Shown here in pieces: positions 43,012-53,934 of a DNA stretch of 64,000 nucleotides. The first letter of the stretch is position 1, and every line of letters starts with the position of its first letter. Position numbers and translations under genes: made by a program. The notes beneath the pieces were generated by a model. The model searched no databases. It had not been told where the DNA came from and saw only the letters and a program-made list of their open reading frames with translations. The stretch spans positions 124,001 through 188,000 of the forward strand of contig BCJJ01000009.1 in NCBI GenBank assembly GCA_039545355.1, in the 5' to 3' direction. The stretch comes from Trichosporon coremiiforme (taxonomy: Eukaryota; Basidiomycota; Tremellomycetes; Trichosporonales; Trichosporonaceae).

Positions 43012-43859
43012 GATCACTGGATTGGGTGGATTGCCGCCCTGCGTGGCATGGCTCAGGTTGACGCGCAATAAGTAGTGAGTGGTAGCTTCGTTGGCAGTAT
43101 TCATGTCTGGAGTTAAGTGGAATACGAAGCTGTCTTCCCCGAGCCAAGTTTCTCCCTAGCCAAGTATCATCTTAGCTAGCACCACACGACAAGACTTAGA
43201 TGACATCCAGCCCTCCGTTGCCGCGACCGCGCAGAGTGCCGTCCCCCGAAGGCAGATACGATCGAGTAGTCGTTCGTCCGTCCAGCACGTCAGGGGATAG
43301 GTTCCGCCGGAACCAATGTGCAATGTGAGGTGATTAGGTACCTTTCGTATTCAGCATGCATATGAATTCTCTCATCTTGAGTCGTCCAAGTCGACAACGC
43401 CGTGCTCAATGGACCGAAGCCCTCCCGAACGCTTCGGCGCAGAATAATGTATCCGCCGCTTCGGAGTACAGGGACAGACTTGCTTTTGGTGAAAGGCGTG
43501 TCGTCAGTCCATGGGGAGACGTCAAGGAGATGATGGTGTGTTCGAACATTGTCAGCGGAGAAGGTTTAAGTCTGGTTAGTCCCAGAGCCAGGAAGTAGCC
43601 ACGCAGGACGAGCCACTTGAGATGCTTCTGATCGACCGTGGGAAAGCGGGTCCAACAGGAAGTGTCTCCGTGGGCGGATCACGGGCTGGGACGTTGGTGT
43701 TCGGCCGTACCACCGGCATCTAGCCGTTGCCATTACCCGGCGGGTGCATGTGCCTGGGCGCGTGTAATCTGTCCGAAGTACGGACTCTTCGATCATCGAC
43801 TTTGCCGAGCGCCGTCATCAACTTGCTCTCACCACTCACCTCTCTCCCTTCACAACAAA
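43012..43859. other. Intergenic region, thiolase promoter
   Basis: No gene recognised. The last 60 bases are C/T/A-rich as in other leaders here. Confidence 0.45.
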
Positions 43860-45299
43860 ATGCGTCCCTCCACCCGCGTCTGCCAGGACATCTTTGTCGT
43901 CGCCTCCAAGCGTACCCCCTTCGGCGCCTTTGGCGGAAAGCTCAAGGACCTCAAGGCTTCCGAGCTTGGTGCCCACGCCGCTAAGGCTGCCCTTGCCGAG
44001 CTCCCGGAGGGCGTCAAGGTCGACGAGGTCTTCTTCGGGTGAGTCCGCAGTGACTGAGATCCGTCAATGGCCTGCATCATCGCACCGACAGCGACAGCAG
44101 TCCTCGGCGTCGCTTTTGCTGTACAGTCATGTGTGCTGCGCGCCCGGTTGGAGGAAGCCGGCATGGCACCTGCACTTTTACCGAGCGCCAGCTGTTTCGA
44201 GAGTCTGGTTTGTGCTAACGACAACAGTGGTGTCACCCAGACTGACAACTCGACCCCCTACCTTGCCCGCCATGTCGGTGAGCGCATCGGCCTGGACCAC
44301 ACCGTCCCGGCTCTGACCGTCAACCGGTAAGTTCACTTGTTCGTGACTGAACTGACGACCAGTCTCTGCGGTTCTGGCTTCCAGTCGCTGATCACGGCCG
44401 CCCAGCACATCAAGCTTGGCGAGGCCGACACCTGTGTTACTGGTGGAGCCGAGGCCATGTCGATGTCTCCCTTCACCCTCTCCGGTTCGAACCGTACCGG
44501 CATGCGTTTCGGCCAGGACCAGAAGCTCGAGGACTCCCTCTTCGCTACTCTGACCGACCTGAACCCCCGCGGCGAGAAGACGCCCATGGGCATCACTGCT
44601 GAGAACCTGGGCAAGAAGTACGGCATCACGCGTCAGGACGCGGACAACTACGCCCTGCAGTCCCAGCAGCGCTACGCGCAGGGTCTCAAGGACGGCGCGT
44701 TCAAGGATGAGATTGCGCCCATCACGCTCAAGACGCGCAAGGGCGACGTTGTCGTCGACGCCGACGAGCACCCCAAGCCGCAGACCACGATCGAGGCGCT
44801 GAACAAGCTCCCTTCCGTCTTTATCCCCAAGACCGGCACTGTCTCCCCGGGCAACGCGTCGGGTATCTCTGACGGCGGAGCGGCCAACATTGTCATGGGT
44901 GAGAACGCCGTCAAGGCGACTGGCGCCAAGCCCCTGGCCCGTGTCGTGTCGTATGCCTGGTCGGCCTGCGAGCCCAGCATCATGGGCATCGGCCCCGTCG
45001 CGTCGGTGCACCAGGCGCTTGAGCGCGCGGGCCTCTCCCTCGGCCAGATGGACCTGATCGACATCAACGAGGCGTTCGCGACCCAGTGGCTCGCCGTCGC
45101 CAAGGAGCTCGACCTCCCCAACGACAAGAGCAACATGTTCGGAGGCGCCATTGCGGTCGGACACCCGCTCGCCGCCTCGGGCGCGCGTATCATTGCCAAC
45201 CTCGTCCACAACCTCCACCGCCTTGACAAGAAGTACGCCCTCGGCGGCGCCTGCATCGGCGGTGGCCAGGGTATCGCTGTCATCCTCGAGCGTGTCTAA
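43860..45299 (+). CDS. 3-ketoacyl-CoA thiolase, mitochondrial ACAA2 type
   Basis: Cleaves 3-ketoacyl-CoA with CoA to give acetyl-CoA in beta-oxidation. Exons 43860-44038, 44228-44326, 44363-45299; introns 189 and 36 nt; 404 residues, full family length. Seen: VASKRTPFGAFGGKLKD; active-site Cys95 in RLCGSGFQS; KLEDSLFATLTD; QSQQRYAQG; NEAFATQWLA; His in GGAIAVGHPL; second catalytic Cys in GACIGGGQG. The pattern (RTPFGAFGG, LEDSLW/F, ACIGGGQGIAVI) follows animal ACAA2 rather than peroxisomal Pot1 or acetoacetyl-CoA thiolase. No PTS1 at the end (LERV) and no clear PTS2; a long cleavable presequence is also absent, as in ACAA2. Mitochondrial location is thus inferred from the family. Confidence 0.92.
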
Positions 45300-45705
45300 G
45301 CGTTTTCTGGCTGTTAGATAGTGACGTAGGAAGATGTAAATCATGAAATGTGCACAACGTGGGCAGGGCAGTGGAAAAGGCTGCCGCTGCTGTTTGAGTG
45401 AGGCTTGGTCAGTCGATGGTCGCTGTCTTCTCCGTTCCGCTGCGTTAGATGAAAGCCAGATGCATGGTATACAAGGGTCAGATACAATGGAATTATTGGC
45501 GTCCGGGCATCTGCTTGTCAGCTACCGACGAAACAAAGCCAGCTTCTCCTTTGGAACACCTGATCCATGGCCACGGGAAGAATGGACTGTGTGGTCACCC
45601 CTTGTGGCCCGATACGAATATCGAGGCAGCCGGAGAAGCCGGATGGACCAGAGAGGGCGTGCAGATTGAGCATGCAAGCTGTACGAGGCCAGCCTGCCCT
45701 CGCGC
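45300..45705. other. Intergenic region between convergent genes
   Basis: 3' flanks of thiolase and prefoldin 2. A further short prefoldin exon could lie here (see that gene). Confidence 0.4.
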
Positions 45706-46511
45706 TCACCATACTCTTGTCAAACCGACCGTAGGTGTACTCACAACAATCTTGTGTTCCCTCTGGAACGACGCAAACTCCTCCTCCTTGCCCTTGTACG
45801 TCTTGACGAGGGTCTCGAGCACCTCCTTGATGCCGGCGTAGTTTGTCTCGAGGGCTGGGACGACATCCTTCACTGTACGCTGGACGAGGACACCGCCGAT
45901 CAGTCGGAAGCACTTGCGGTCCGGTTCGGTGGAGACGAGGGGCTTGAGCGTGGACAGGACGAGGCTGGGGTTAGCTGTCACGAGATTGCATAGCTGGGGA
46001 CGTCATGGAGTCATTGAGAAGCCTCTGGAGATCATAAAGCAGGAGCAGGTGGGTTACAGGCGTCATGAGTGACATCCAAAAAAGAGGGAAGAGCGTTTGG
46101 AGGAAGGCACGATATGACGACGGTCAAAGAACGACCAGCATGCGACGCGACGCTCGTAGGCCGCCTTCCATCTCTTGGACCATCATGAAGACCAGTCCGC
46201 CAGTTCCTTCCAACAACCCAGAACACCACCTGCATTAGCGCCCTTCGTACTCACGCATGCTCCTCCATCTCGCTCTCAAGCTCTCCAATCTTCTGCGCAA
46301 GACTCTGGAGCTCCGTTCGGTAGCGCTGGAACTGGACTTGGATCTGCTGGGGGTCGAGCTGCTTGCTTCCCGAAGCGGCACCAGCCGCTGAGCTTGAGGC
46401 CGTAGTCGCCATGTTTGTGAGGTGTTGTGCTGTGGTGGAAAGCGAGCGATGGAGGGCGATCGAACTGGCTCTCGAGAGTGTTCTGAGCGCTCGGCGCGCT
46501 GCGAGCGTCAT
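45706..46511 (-). CDS. GIM4: Prefoldin subunit 2
   Basis: Beta-type subunit of the hexameric prefoldin that hands nascent actin and tubulin to CCT. Exons on -: 46255-46511 and 45706-45964, intron 290 nt. Seen: first helix (IQVQFQRYRTELQSLAQKIG), hairpin core (LVLSTLKPLVSTEPDRKCFR LIGGVLVQRTV), last helix (LETLVKTYKGKEEEFASFQREHKI). The usual start is ATG 46412 (MATTASSSAAG), giving ~138 residues. An in-frame ATG at 46511 adds 33 residues rich in Arg, Ser and Leu and free of acids (MTLAARRALRTLSRASSIAL), like a mitochondrial presequence. A GTGAGT donor lies after HKIV at 45744, so the last 12 residues (VSTPTVGLTRVW) may be intron and another tail may be used. Confidence 0.9.
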
Positions 46512-46799
46512 GGCTCGTCTGTGCGTGGCCGTCGCATGGCTTTAGTCACGTGAGACAGTAGTCTGCTTCCGTCCGAGCGGTTCGTCCTGGCTGAGATGAT
46601 GTGGACATGGAAATGTCGATCGCGTGGTTCAGGGGTACACGTCATATCGTATCAAAATCGTAGTTTGCAGCTCAGTCTTTCTTTCTATTGTGTCCGACGC
46701 AGCCTCGACGCAAAGCCGCAAAGCGTGTCGACGTCGAGCTCGATACCTTCGATACCCACCACACTACCCCCAAAAACGACGCCAATCCGATCCATCACC
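46512..46799. promoter_or_regulatory. Shared promoter of prefoldin 2 (-) and eIF3m (+)
   Basis: 288 bases between divergent start codons. No conserved element identified by eye. Confidence 0.5.
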
Positions 46800-48146
46800 A
46801 TGGCCGACTGCGTCGCTATCGCCCCCGAGATCAACTTCCGGCAGCAGGTTCGCTTATCAAGACGTTGCGATGGATAGCTGACGTGACAGATCGCCGAGAC
46901 GCTGCAGCATGCCGCGCGCTCGATGCCCCAGGCGGAGCAGGTTGCCACGCGCGAGATGCTGTCGTCGTTCGACGCCGAGCTCAAGCAGGGAGACGACCAG
47001 AAGATGAAGCAGGACATGATCAAGAAGGTCGTTGGAACGTTTGTCGACACGCAGGGTGCGCTCGAGGCCGCCAAGGAGGGCGAGAACGAGTCGTCCCACG
47101 TCCTCCTCAACTACACTCTTGCGCAGAACTTTGACACGAACGGAGACGAGTACGCCGGTCTCGTCAAGAGCCTCGTCGAGGCTGTCCGTGCTGGTGGCGA
47201 GAAGGCCGTTGCCGATGGAAGGACGGCCAAGGCCGAGTCCGCCGCCCGCATCCTCACCAACACCTACAACCTCCTCCCCGCCTCCTCTCCCCTCCGCCCC
47301 ACCGTCCTCCTCGCCCTCGTCCAGCTCCTCGCCGCTTCGGACGACCTCGCCGCCCTCCCGCTCTCTGGCGTCTCTGCCGCGCTCGCCCAGTGGTCCATCT
47401 CCGAGGCTGACAAGGTCGCGTTCCTCACCCAGGCTGCCGCCGTTTACGAGAAGGCCGGCAAGCTCGACTCGGCCCTTACGCTGACTCTCCTCGCCCTCGA
47501 GCGCGACGTCAACGCCAAGACGGCCGAGCACGCTCTTGCCCTCGCCCTTGCCCAGAACGACCGCTTCGACCTCGACGACCTCCTCAAGGTCCAGGGTGTC
47601 CGGGATGTTCTTACCGGCAAGGCTGCCGAGCTCGTTGCCCTGTTCACGAGCGTCGACGAGCTCGAGGCTGTTCAAAAGGCTGCGGAGTGGACGAAGGCGA
47701 ACGGCGCCTACGTTTCGGGACTCGGTGTCGAGGGACTGGACGCGGACGAGGTGCTGCGCAAGGTGCGCCTGATCGCCATCGCGACGCTGGCCGCGCGAAG
47801 CGCGACCAAGACGATCGCGTACGCTGACCTGACCTCGGCCCTCGGCGTTCCCGAGGACGAGGTCGAGGCGTGGGTCATTGATGCGATCCGCGCTGGTCTC
47901 CTTGAGGCCCGCCTGTCCCAGCCCCTCTCGTCTGTCCGTGTCATCTCCGTCTCCTCCCGCGCCACCCGCCGCTTCGGCTCTGACGAGTGGCAGCTCCTCG
48001 AGCGCCGGCTCAAGGAGTGGAAGGCCGCCGTCGACGACGCCCTCACCACCGTCCACGAGGCCGAGACCCTCGCCGCCCAGGGACCCATCACCAACACCCG
48101 CCCCCGCCGCAGGCAAGAGCAGCCCGCCCAGACCGAGAACAACTAA
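46800..48146 (+). CDS. Translation initiation factor eIF3 subunit m
   Basis: PCI-domain subunit of the eIF3 complex on the 40S ribosome. Exons 46800-46847 and 46890-48146, 42 nt intron; 434 residues. Seen: helical N-terminal repeats (FDAELKQGDDQKMKQDMIKK, SAARILTNTYNLLP), helical repeats to ~300, then PCI winged helix (KVRLIAIATLAARSATKTIA, VPEDEVEAWVIDAIRAGLL, RVISVSSRATRRFGSDEWQL), and a basic tail. The AWVIDAIRAGL and TRRFG blocks fit eIF3m better than CSN7. The first intron uses an unusual donor, GTTCGC, but has a good CTGACGTGACAG end, and reading through it hits TAG. Length is slightly above the human protein. Confidence 0.87.
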
Positions 48147-48627
48147 TCTCCTCGGTGAAGGCAGGCAGTGTAATGAAAACCGTTTCGACGGTCGACGCGG
48201 CGACGCCGTGCGTGTAGCGTGTATAGCATGCAGGGACAGGTCACAGGACTAGTAGAGTGATCTTAGATGGTATGCATGTGGGATTAGACTTCGGCCAGTG
48301 GGCGAACGAATCAGTGAAGAGTGGTGAAAGGGACGAGGACAGTTGTCAGACATGCAGACGAGTACGCCAGGCATGCAGACCACCCGATGCATATGACGCT
48401 TCCTACTAACCAAGACATCGCAAAGAAGAGTCATGCATAGACAGCCGAGGTGGACGCTTCCTGATGATCGTGACGGTGGCCACCAGTCGCACCACCGCAG
48501 CCGCCACCGAGGTGGAACCAAAACGGGCGCAGCGTCATGGTCATGACACCTCCAACCCACCTCCACCCTTAGCCGCCCTCACCACTTCACCACCACTTTC
48601 AATCCCACCAACACCCTCGCCACCGTC
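48147..48627. other. Intergenic region, VPS17 promoter
   Basis: No gene recognised. CCACC-rich leader just before the VPS17 ATG. Confidence 0.45.
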
Positions 48628-50496
48628 ATGGATCCGCTTGACTCAACAAGCGCGTGGGGCGGGAGCTCGGCCGTCCCGAGTCCGCTGCCCAGTGCGACCG
48701 AGTCGACCTCCGGCCCATGGGGCGGAAGCAGCGCCGCGTCAACGTCGTCGAGCACGGTTCCCGACCTCCGCGAACCCCGCGTCTATGGCGACCCCGTCCC
48801 CGCCCTCCCCGCCCCGAATGAGCAGCAGGCGAAACAGAGCCATGCGCCCTTCCTGCGTGTCCGGATCGCTGGGGTGGACCGGAACAGGAAGGACCTGCTA
48901 GTTCGGTTCGATAGTAGTGTGAGTCCACTGAAGGTCGGCCCCGCCGACACGGCGTCCGCTTAGTTTCCCAACGCCCTCAGTGGTGAAGACACACGAGCGC
49001 AATCTCCTTCTTCACCGCCTCCATACCTAGCTATTGTTTGAGCGACGTAGCTGACCCCAGACCAATCTTCCGAACTACCGGCAAACGTTGTACCGCAACG
49101 GCCAGCGGTCGTACGCCGAATTCCAGCGCTTCGCGGAGCAGGCGCAGCTCGTGTGCCCGCAAAGTAAGCTAATGCTTTCATCTGTAGCTGACGCCCAGCT
49201 ATCATTCCTGCGCTTCCGTTACCGCACACGAGTGCAGCCAGCGACGAGGAGGACGATCGGCTCGTGCGGATCGCATTGCAACGGTGGTTCACGCGGATCT
49301 GCGAGGACCCCGTGCTGCAGCTCTCGGACGAGCTGCGGTCCTTCATCGAGAGCGACTTCGGGTACAACCCAGTTGCGCCGCCGAAGCCTGCGTCTTCGGG
49401 CGGAAACGTGCTCAGCGCAGCGCTCTCAAAGGTCGTGCGCCGGGGACCGTTGGACGATGACGACGAGCTGGCTAGTGCGAAGGTGACGCTTGAGCAGCTG
49501 GGCCCCGCATGGCAGAGCGCCGCGACCAGTGTCGGCGGGATCGGAAAGGCGCGGCGCGCGCTGTCTGTTGCAACCTCGGACGTCGGTGCGAAGATGGTCG
49601 CTCTCGCGACGGACGAGAACGACCCGCTGCTGGCGAACGTGGAGCGCAAGATGGGACGGGGATACGAGCAGATTGCCGCCATGGCGGGACAGGCGATCGC
49701 GAGCGACAATGTCATCCTGGCCGACTCGCTGGGTTACCAGGCGCTGAACGCCAAGGCGGCACAGGACGCGCTCTCGCAGCGTTTACAGATTCTGGACGAT
49801 GCGCAGGGTGCGACCAAGGCAGCGATCAACAAGCGCCGCACTGTCGAGCGGCTCAAGGCCTCCAGCTCGATCAATCCGGCCAAGGTCGACGATGCGATTG
49901 CGGACATGGACGACGCCAACCTCGCCGAGCAGACGCTGAACCACCGCCTCCATGCCATCAGCAACAATCTGCACCAAGCTTTGCGCGCTCACTCGCGCAA
50001 CGCGCACGAGGACATGGCCGTCAGTCTGCTCGAGCATGCCCGCATGAGCATCATGTACAACCGCCATGTGCTTCGCGAGCTCGAGGCGCTCAAGCCCGAC
50101 TTCAACAAGGTCAACGCCCTTGCGACTGGCCAAAAGGCGGCGCCGCCCGTCGCACACGCGCCTCCCCAGAGCGCTGCCGCGGCGTACGCCAGCGCGAGCA
50201 CCGCCGCCGCACAGAGCCCGGCCAGCACGCCAACCGCGCCCAGTGGGCCAGCGCCCGGCAGCGGAACAGGAGCACCGTTCCATTCCCCTGCGTCTCCGGC
50301 CCCGGCGACTGCACAGAGCATGTTCCTCCCCGGCCAGTCTGGTCCCTCGGCGCCGGGCACACCGGGGTCGCAGGGCAGCGACCCGCTCGGTGGCGGCGTG
50401 GCGCAGAGCATGGTGCTCCCGGGTCAGCAGAAGCGTCCCCCGCCCCGTCGTCTGGACGAGCGCAAGGCCGCCAAGCTGCTCGCGGGTGGCTTCTGA
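48628..50496 (+). CDS. VPS17: Retromer sorting nexin Vps17
   Basis: PX-BAR subunit that with Vps5 tubulates endosomes for cargo return to the Golgi. Exons 48628-48918, 49061-49163, 49199-50496; introns 142 and 35 nt; 563 residues. Seen: Ser/Gly-rich start; PX domain ~73-185 (FLRVRIAGVDRNRKDLLVRF, LPNYRQTLYRNGQRSYAEFQ, IIPALPLPHTS, LQRWFTRICEDP, LRSFIESDFGY); BAR-type helices ~235-475 (LGPAWQSAATSVGGIGKARR, DSLGYQALNAKAAQDALSQR, HLVL-type end MSIMYNRHVLRELEAL); Ala/Pro/Gly-rich tail with two SMxLPGQ repeats. The FRxxxYRNxQRSYxEFQRFxEQA pattern is typical of Vps17 in fungi. The PI3P-binding Arg of classical PX is not obvious, as in other Vps17. Confidence 0.9.
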
Positions 50497-51129
50497 GCTA
50501 CAGCACGTGTTCATCACAGAAAGGAGAGGAGGTGGGATGACGAGGAGGGGTTCAGTGGCATGTTTAGTATATCTGGCAACGAGAGACCTAGCAGTCGGTA
50601 ATGCATGAGTGACATGGACGTGACTGTGCACTGAGGAGCGAGGGTGGGGCGAGGGTCTGGAACACGCCGCACCATGATGCGACGGTGCAAGTGTAGACTG
50701 CAGAAGCAACAGAAGGTTCGGTGTACGGTTCGGTGGTGTCGACTGGTGGACGGGCTGAAACAGGTGACCGACGTCATTGGCCGTGCGTGACGGCCGACGG
50801 CAGTCTCCGATATTTTGTTTTCGTAGGAGCTCTTGGCCGCTTTAAAACTATCCACTACCTCACACTCTTCCACACCACAGCGACAGTGCACATAGATAGG
50901 ATCCTGGGTTAGTGGTCGGCTCAGCGCTCAATCCCGACCACCCGTCCTCGCCGCCCCACTTGCACCCCGCACAGCTCGGCTGAGGGCGACGCAAGTGTCA
51001 CACGACCATCGATCGCGGCCACGACATCTACACGACATAGGTATAGGCTAGTGGGACAAGCTGCGCTGCTCCACGACAATCGACTCCCGCGGCCGCCCGT
51101 ACGTGGTCGAGTCCGGCGGCCCGCCGACC
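50497..51129. other. Intergenic region, ABC gene promoter
   Basis: No gene recognised. A 5' noncoding or small coding exon of the ABC gene could lie near 50920-51100, which is C-rich and open on +. Confidence 0.4.
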
Positions 51130-53934
51130 ATGGCGTACCTGGACCGCACCGAGGCGTGGGAGTCCGCCCCTCCCTCGCCAACAGCCAGCAGCTATGCCGA
51201 TGGTACCCGGTTCACGCGGGTGTCGACACCGCTCCTGCCGCCTGTGTATGCGCGACTCCCGATTCTGACGCAGCTCTGGCTGCAGTCCAGGTTGACGAGG
51301 AATGCGTCGAGGGAGCTTAAGAGTGCTCACCGGGCTTGGGCTAGGGAGGAAAGGGAGAGGGAGAGACGATGGCAGCGCGGAACCTACAGTGAGCCGAAGC
51401 GAGGGCATGGGAAGTCGACGACTGTCCTTCGACTGCCAAGAGGGCCGGGGGCGCACAAACCGCGGACCGGCGATATCGAGAAGATGATGGACGTCATGGA
51501 GTTTGAGGAGAGTTTGAAGAAAGGCGAGGTGCTCGCACTCGGAAAACCTCTGCCTGAATCGACAGAGGACGCCAGGGCCCAAGATACCGCGGACGAGAAG
51601 GTGGAGGACTTCATGACCGACCCACTTGAGGAAGAGGATCCACCAGAAGCTGCCGCCTACGCTGAACTGCAGCAGTACGCCCCGAACTACATGCTGGCAT
51701 CCGGACGGCTGGACCCATCCGCCTTCCGCGACGCCGGCTGGGCTCGCCCCGCAATCCTCTCAAACGTCGGCCTCCAGTTCGACATCTGCCGCCTTCTGTG
51801 GCCCAAGGTGTGGCGCGCACTCTGGGCCGAACGGCGATGGACCGGCCACATGCTCCTCTACCTCTTCCGGGTTGTCTACGATGGCCTTTCAACGACGGCA
51901 AACCTCTGGGCCGACCAGCAGATGTTCAACCTCGTCGAGCAGAGCTTCAAGACAGGCATCAGGGCGACGTGGCAGGAGACTCTCACCGCTGTCGGTCTCG
52001 CACTGGGTGTGAGGGCATTCTCCGAGGTCGTGCGCCTCGTCACGCGCCGCGCAACGAGGAAGCTCGAGACCTACGTCGACTTTTGCATGGAGAGGGCGTA
52101 CCTCCGTGCTCAGCTTGGAATGACGCTTCAAGCGCGCAACTCACCCCTGCACGTTGCGCGTGTGCACGAGGCGGGCGTTTTTGCCGGCTTCGAGCCGCAG
52201 TTCGGGCTCGAGCGTCCCGTCTCGGGACCATGGGCGATGGTGCAGACATTTGGAGAAGCGACGTCGCTGCTCATCCGGGTCGGGCTGCAGGGCACAATGC
52301 TGGCCAAGATGCTGGTCAGCACCTTCACCGGCGACCCGCGGTATCGCTGGGGCAACGCCGCGCTGCTCACGCTCTCGCTCGCGCCGGCCTTCATCCAGAT
52401 CGGCTTTGACCGCATGCTCGACTGGATGTCGGACTATGAGCAGGCGATGGCCGTCGACCAGACGCCCGTGCGCGTCGAGCAGGCGACGCGGGCGTTTGCG
52501 ACCGACTCGCAGTTCACGCTCGAACTCGTCCTCTTCGGACTGAAGGACTGGGTGCTCGCGCAGTGGGAGACGGCACGGAAGGAGATCATCCGCCGCCAGC
52601 TCGAGTACGCCACGCGCGCGCACAACGGTGCAGAGGCAATGTACACCCTCCTCATGAGTGTGGTCAAGTACGGCTTCTACGCGCTGCTCGCGACGCAGAG
52701 TGTCCCGACGAGCTTCACGCTCGGCGCACTTCACGCCCAGTCGGAGATGAGCGAGGACCTTCTCTACGCCGTCAACGAGCTCAAGGACTGTTGCCAGGGC
52801 GTAGCCCAGATCCCTTACTACCTCGCCGCGTTCGTGGCCGCGACAGACGACCAGGAACGCTTCGGCCCGCAGATCGACTACGAGTCCCATCGTGTACCTG
52901 GCGGCATGCGCATCGAGGCCAATGGCTTAGGTTTCACGTACCCCGGCGCGGAGAAGGCGACGCTGCACGACATCAACTTATCCATCGAGCCAGGACAGAC
53001 GATTGCGATCGTCGGCAGCAACGGCAGCGGCAAGACAACGCTCGTCAAGGTCCTCCTGGGTCTGCACGGGCACACGGGCAGTCTGCGTGTTAACGGCACG
53101 GAGATCGCGGACTACGACCACACCACGCTGCATGCGCGCATGTCCTGTCTCTTCCAGGACTACTGCAAGTACCAGATGAGCCTGCGCGTCAACGTGGGCT
53201 TGGGCGATACGAAGAAGATCGACGACGATCGGACGGTCCTCCGTGCTATTCGGCGCGGAGGCGCTCGCCCCATCCTCGCCAAGGTTGGACTGGACGGACA
53301 GCTGAACCCGTTCCAGCAGCCGCGCGAGTTGGGCCGTCGCCGTCCCCGCACTCGTCGCGATTCGACGGCCCCGCCGCCCAAGGACGGAGCGGACGTAACC
53401 GAGCCCGGCACGCCTCTGACGCCTGTGCCAGCGACGCCGGCATCGGCGACCCCCGGACCAGCGGAGGCAGCTGATGCGGCTCCGTTGACGCAGGAGGGCC
53501 TCGATGCCGTCTCTGCCGCCGTGAAGGCTGATGCTCCCTCTTCGTCCGACGACGAGGACGCAATTGTCGTGCGCGAGCCCGTGCCCGGCGAGATTGACGT
53601 GGGCACCTGCATCTCAGGCGGGCAGTGGCAGCGCGTCGCCCTGTCTCGCGCCTTTATGCGCAGCGAGAGCGCAGACCTCGTCGTGTTCGACGAGCCCTCG
53701 GCGAGTCTGGACCCGAAAGCCGAGAGCGAACTCTTCGACCGGATCCACTCGCTGTCGCGCCAGAACTCGACGACGATCTTCATCTCGCACCGTTATGCCA
53801 CCGTCAAGAGGGCAGACAAGATCGCCTTCGTCGATCACGGCACCATTGTCGAGTTTGGCAGCCACGACGAGCTCATGAAGAAGCGCGGCAAGTACTGGGA
53901 AATGTACACGCTGCAGGCCGAGGCCTTCCTGTAG
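51130..53934 (+). CDS. Single-NBD ABC transporter with insertion in the nucleotide-binding domain
   Basis: Single exon from ATG 51130 (CCACCATGG-like context GACCATGG), 934 residues. N-terminal ~230 residues are cytosolic and charged. Membrane part ~230-590 with hydrophobic helices (MLLYLFRVVYDGLSTTANLW, LTLSLAPAFIQIGF, YTLLMSVVKYGFYALLA). NBD ~605-934: Walker A GSNGSGKTTL (Lys ~634), Q-loop LFQDY ~673, signature SGGQWQRVAL ~829, Walker B LVVFDEPSA ~850, H-loop FISHRY ~885. Q-loop and signature are ~155 residues apart instead of ~75: a Pro/Ala/Ser-rich, acidic insertion ~715-815 lies between. All catalytic motifs are intact, the Walker B Glu included. A half-transporter that would have to dimerise; substrate unknown. 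The layout resembles uncharacterised basidiomycete ABC proteins rather than MDL, ATM1 or PDR types. Confidence 0.87.
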   Translation: MAYLDRTEAWESAPPSPTASSYADGTRFTRVSTPLLPPVYARLPILTQLWLQSRLTRNASRELKSAHRAWAREERERERRWQRGTYSEPKRGHGKSTTVLRLPRGPGAHKPRTGDIEKMMDVMEFEESLKKGEVLALGKPLPESTEDARAQDTADEKVEDFMTDPLEEEDPPEAAAYAELQQYAPNYMLASGRLDPSAFRDAGWARPAILSNVGLQFDICRLLWPKVWRALWAERRWTGHMLLYLFRVVYDGLSTTANLWADQQMFNLVEQSFKTGIRATWQETLTAVGLALGVRAFSEVVRLVTRRATRKLETYVDFCMERAYLRAQLGMTLQARNSPLHVARVHEAGVFAGFEPQFGLERPVSGPWAMVQTFGEATSLLIRVGLQGTMLAKMLVSTFTGDPRYRWGNAALLTLSLAPAFIQIGFDRMLDWMSDYEQAMAVDQTPVRVEQATRAFATDSQFTLELVLFGLKDWVLAQWETARKEIIRRQLEYATRAHNGAEAMYTLLMSVVKYGFYALLATQSVPTSFTLGALHAQSEMSEDLLYAVNELKDCCQGVAQIPYYLAAFVAATDDQERFGPQIDYESHRVPGGMRIEANGLGFTYPGAEKATLHDINLSIEPGQTIAIVGSNGSGKTTLVKVLLGLHGHTGSLRVNGTEIADYDHTTLHARMSCLFQDYCKYQMSLRVNVGLGDTKKIDDDRTVLRAIRRGGARPILAKVGLDGQLNPFQQPRELGRRRPRTRRDSTAPPPKDGADVTEPGTPLTPVPATPASATPGPAEAADAAPLTQEGLDAVSAAVKADAPSSSDDEDAIVVREPVPGEIDVGTCISGGQWQRVALSRAFMRSESADLVVFDEPSASLDPKAESELFDRIHSLSRQNSTTIFISHRYATVKRADKIAFVDHGTIVEFGSHDELMKKRGKYWEMYTLQAEAFL

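Noticed and set aside
44178..45344. 388-codon open frame on - opposite the thiolase
   Set aside because: Antisense shadow of a GC-rich coding exon; the + frame is a full thiolase.
46857..48116. 419-codon open frame on - opposite eIF3m
   Set aside because: Shadow of the + gene; no domain and Gly/Glu/Arg-rich artefact composition.
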